A DNA stretch of 7,611 nt, taken from JBQCDV01 sp051960855 (GTDB taxonomy: Bacteria; Actinomycetota; Actinomycetes; JAJZTN01). The notes beneath the pieces are model-generated. The model worked only from the letters and a program-made list of their open reading frames with translations. It was not told the DNA's origin and made no database searches. The first letter of the stretch is position 1. Every line of letters begins with the position of its first letter. This document shows positions 5,028 through 7,611 of this stretch, one piece after another. The stretch lies in the NCBI GenBank assembly GCA_051960855.1, contig JBQCDV010000004.1:1-7611 (forward strand), in the 5' to 3' direction. The position numbers were made by a program, and so were the translations under genes.

Positions 5028-7611
5028 ATGACAGCGGGCACGGTCACAGCAGACGAGGCACCCCTGACCCGACGTGAAGACCACACCTCCGCCCTCCTGA
5101 TCTCCTGCTTTGGGGCACTCCTGGCGTTTCTGGACGTCACCATCGTCAACGTCGCATTTCCGGATATTCAAAGCACGTTTCCGAGGTCGTCCCTCGGCTC
5201 CCTGTCCTGGATCCTCAACGCCTACAACATCGTCTTCGCCGCTCTGCTGGTGCCCGCCGGCCGCTTCGCAGATCTCTTCGGCCGGCGCCGCGTTTTCAAC
5301 CTCGGGATCCTCGTCTTCACTCTGGCCTCCGTCTGGTGTGCGGTCTCGCCGTCGGTCCCGATGCTGATCACCGCTCGCGTCGCGCAGGCGGTCGGAGCCG
5401 CGCTGCTGGTCCCCGCCAGCCTGGCTCTGGTGGTCGAGGCCTTCCCAGGCGAACGCCGCACCCACGCCGTCGGCCTCTGGAGCGCGACGGCCGCGATCGC
5501 CTCAGGGCTCGGTCCGCCGCTCGGCGGTCTGCTCGTGCAGGCCGAGAGCTGGCGCCTCGCCTTCCTCGTCAACCTGCCGTTGGGCGTCTTGGCCCTTCTC
5601 GCCGGGCGCCGCAAGCTCGTGGAGTCCCGCGCTCCCGGCAGGCGAACTAAGCCCGACCTACTCGGCACCGCGCTGCTGGCGATCGCCATGGCGCTCGTGA
5701 CCCTCGGCATCGTCCAAGGGCCGGACTGGGGGTGGGGCAGCCTCGGCGTCGTCCTGTCTTTCGCCCTGACAGCCGCGACCGTGGCAGCCTTCGTCGTCCG
5801 TTCGCGCACCCACCGCTACCCGGTGCTCGATCCGAAGCTGCTGCGCATCCCGACCTTCTCATGGGCCAACGCAGCCGTCGCCGTCGCCGGCGCTGGCTTC
5901 TACGCCTACATGCTCAACAACATCCTGTGGCTGCACTACATCTGGGGCTACGGGATGATCCGCGCCGGCCTCGCGGTGGCGCCCGGCGCCCTCGTCGCAG
6001 CCGCAGTCGCCGGCGTCCTCGGCAAGCTCGCCGACCGGCACGGCCACCGTCTCATCGCCGTTCCGGGCGCTCTGATCTGGGCTCTCGCCTATGTCTGGTA
6101 CCACCAGCGCGCCGGAGTGCAGCCGGCCTTCCTCGCCGAATGGCTACCCGGTCAAGTCATCAGTGGCGTCGGTGTCGGCATGACGCTGCCCATCCTGTCG
6201 AGCGCTGCCCTGTCCGCGGTCCCCGGCGGTCGCTACGCCGGTGCCAGCGCAATCGCCTCCGCCACCCGCCAGCTCGGCGCCGTCATCGGCATCTCCCTGC
6301 TCGTCGTCATCGTCGGGACGCCCTCGGGTGCCTCGGCGGTCGCCGCTTTCCAGCGCGGGTGGGTGCTGTCGATCGGCTGCTTCGTCGCCACGGCCGTGGT
6401 CTCGCTCTTCGTGGGTCGTCCCGACGCAGCCACCCTCGAGGTCCCCGACGAGCCCATCGGCGAAGCTCTCCTCGAAGTCAACCCCGCCGCTCTCCTCCGA
6501 CCTCACCGGGAGCTCCCCGCCAACAGCATGCTCGCCCGGCTTCCAGGCGGTGTGCGGGACGCCCTGCTCGCCGACGCGGAGCTCGTGCATCTGCCCGGCG
6601 GCCACCTGCTCTTCTCGGAAGGAGATCCAACCGACGCCATCTATGTCGTGCGTTCCGGACGGGTCGAGGTCCTGATGGGCGGCGAGGTCGTCAACGAGCT
6701 GGGCCAGGACGCCGTCCTCGGCGAGCTCGGTGTCCTCACCGCCGCGCCGCGCTCCGCCGGCATCCGAGCCAAGCGCGACACCCTCCTGCTGCGCATCTCC
6801 CCCGCGCTGTGGGAGCGTCACGTCGAATCCGACACCCACGCCCTGCGCGCTCTCGCCGTCGGCCTAGCCGAGCAAGTCCAACGCAGCAGAGGCGCCGGCA
6901 CTGCCGCCGCCGCTCCGAGTCCCACCGTCGTCAGCGTCCTGTCACTGGGCCTCAGCCGGGAGTTCCCGACCCTCGTTGGGCAGCTCGGCGAAGCCCTGCA
7001 ATCCCACCTCCGGATCGTCATGCCCGGTCGCGTCGACCCCTCGGGGCTCGAACGGGCAGAAGCCGACGGCGACCGCGTCCTGCTCGTCGCCGGCCCCGAC
7101 GACGAAACTGCCTGGCACGACTACTGCCGCCGGCAGGCGGACTGGATCGTCCTCGTCGCCGATGCCGCGACCCCTCCCCCTCCCGCGGGGGCGACGACAG
7201 CGACGTTCGTGCTGCTCGTGGGCGGACCCGTGAGCCGCGAGACGCTGATCGCCTGGCACGACAGCGTCGAGCCGCGGCACGTCTTCGTCACCGCGACACC
7301 ATCCCCGAACGACGCCGTCCGTGCCCTCGCCGCGCGCCTCGCTGGCCGCTCCATCGGGCTGGCCGTCGCAGGCGGGGGTGCCCGGTCCTTTGCCGCCCTC
7401 GGCGTGATGGAGGAGCTCGAGGCCGCCGGCGTCGTCGTGGACCGGTTCTCCGGTGTGAGCATGGGCGCGGTGGTTGCGAGCCTGCTGGCGGAGGGGCGGT
7501 CGGCGCAGGCGGCGGATGCGGCGATCTACGAGGAGTTCGTGCGCCGCAACCCCACCAACGACTACACCGTGCCGGCGCACGCGCTCATCCGGGGCCGGAA
7601 GACCGAGGCCG
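5028..7611 (+). CDS. MFS transporter fused to cyclic-nucleotide-binding and patatin-like phospholipase domains (3' partial)
   Basis: The frame is open from the ATG to the window edge (861 codons seen). Residues ~20-465 form an EmrB/QacA-type (DHA2) transporter with about 14 hydrophobic helices by eye, motif A GRFADLFGRRR (residues 78-88) and motif C GLGPPLGG (161-167). Residues ~500-600 are a cyclic-nucleotide-binding domain (PGGHLLFSEGD, then LGELGVLTAAPRS) keeping the phosphate-cassette Glu566 and Arg575. A linker domain (~620-770) resembles the region before the lipase in bacterial NTE-like proteins. At 782 the patatin domain begins, with oxyanion loop GGGAR (782-786) and nucleophile motif GVSMG (Ser811); the catalytic Asp is beyond the edge. 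The fusion resembles mycobacterial Rv3239c and Rv3728 as I recall them. Likely role: an inner-membrane exporter or lipid-linked transporter whose cytosolic lipase is gated by a nucleotide. Substrate and ligand are unknown. It diverges from the secreted protein gene. Confidence 0.93.
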   Translation, partial: MTAGTVTADEAPLTRREDHTSALLISCFGALLAFLDVTIVNVAFPDIQSTFPRSSLGSLSWILNAYNIVFAALLVPAGRFADLFGRRRVFNLGILVFTLASVWCAVSPSVPMLITARVAQAVGAALLVPASLALVVEAFPGERRTHAVGLWSATAAIASGLGPPLGGLLVQAESWRLAFLVNLPLGVLALLAGRRKLVESRAPGRRTKPDLLGTALLAIAMALVTLGIVQGPDWGWGSLGVVLSFALTAATVAAFVVRSRTHRYPVLDPKLLRIPTFSWANAAVAVAGAGFYAYMLNNILWLHYIWGYGMIRAGLAVAPGALVAAAVAGVLGKLADRHGHRLIAVPGALIWALAYVWYHQRAGVQPAFLAEWLPGQVISGVGVGMTLPILSSAALSAVPGGRYAGASAIASATRQLGAVIGISLLVVIVGTPSGASAVAAFQRGWVLSIGCFVATAVVSLFVGRPDAATLEVPDEPIGEALLEVNPAALLRPHRELPANSMLARLPGGVRDALLADAELVHLPGGHLLFSEGDPTDAIYVVRSGRVEVLMGGEVVNELGQDAVLGELGVLTAAPRSAGIRAKRDTLLLRISPALWERHVESDTHALRALAVGLAEQVQRSRGAGTAAAAPSPTVVSVLSLGLSREFPTLVGQLGEALQSHLRIVMPGRVDPSGLERAEADGDRVLLVAGPDDETAWHDYCRRQADWIVLVADAATPPPPAGATTATFVLLVGGPVSRETLIAWHDSVEPRHVFVTATPSPNDAVRALAARLAGRSIGLAVAGGGARSFAALGVMEELEAAGVVVDRFSGVSMGAVVASLLAEGRSAQAADAAIYEEFVRRNPTNDYTVPAHALIRGRKTEA

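Noticed and set aside
6144..6839. Minus-strand open frame of 231 codons
   Set aside because: Lies antisense to the transporter C-terminal helices and CNB domain, which are clearly coding; translation is Gly/Asp/Glu-rich shadow.
6942..7580. Minus-strand open frame of 212 codons
   Set aside because: Antisense to the linker and patatin region of the fused protein; no motif of its own.

Overview
The window comes from a high-GC bacterium, most likely an actinobacterium. Coding GC is near 70% in the outer genes, third codon positions are almost all G or C, and ribosome binding sites are strong GGAGG/AAGGAG type. The long fused transporter at the right edge has an architecture I know from mycobacteria and relatives. 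I cannot place it to genus.

There are three real genes. (1) Positions 1 to about 3735 on the plus strand hold most of a very large signalling protein, cut off at its 5' end by the window. It has two class III nucleotidyl cyclase homology domains in tandem, an AAA/STAND-type ATPase domain and a long helical TPR region. This is the layout of soluble adenylyl cyclase. Its frame stays open to 4337, but the last ~600 bases are antisense to the next gene and probably not native protein. (2) Positions 4796 to 3741 on the minus strand encode a secreted 351-residue protein with a clear Sec signal peptide, nine cysteines in the mature part and beta-rich Thr/Ser/Val/Asp sequence. I do not recognise its family, and its DNA is clearly less GC-rich than the cyclase gene. 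(3) From 5028 to the right edge, plus strand, lies a fused membrane protein: a 14-helix EmrB/QacA-type MFS transporter, then a cyclic-nucleotide-binding domain, then a linker domain and the beginning of a patatin/NTE-type phospholipase. The 3' end lies outside the window.

Genes 2 and 3 diverge from a 231-bp intergenic region containing several short inverted repeats. Genes 1 and 2 converge and their open frames overlap. Genes 1 and 3 share a theme: a cyclase-like regulator lies near a transporter-lipase whose cyclic-nucleotide-binding domain keeps its key Glu and Arg. A local cyclic-nucleotide circuit is therefore an inference worth testing. The cyclase residues are partly degenerate and no direct link is shown by the sequence.

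I saw no tRNA, rRNA, CRISPR array, insertion sequence or transposase.
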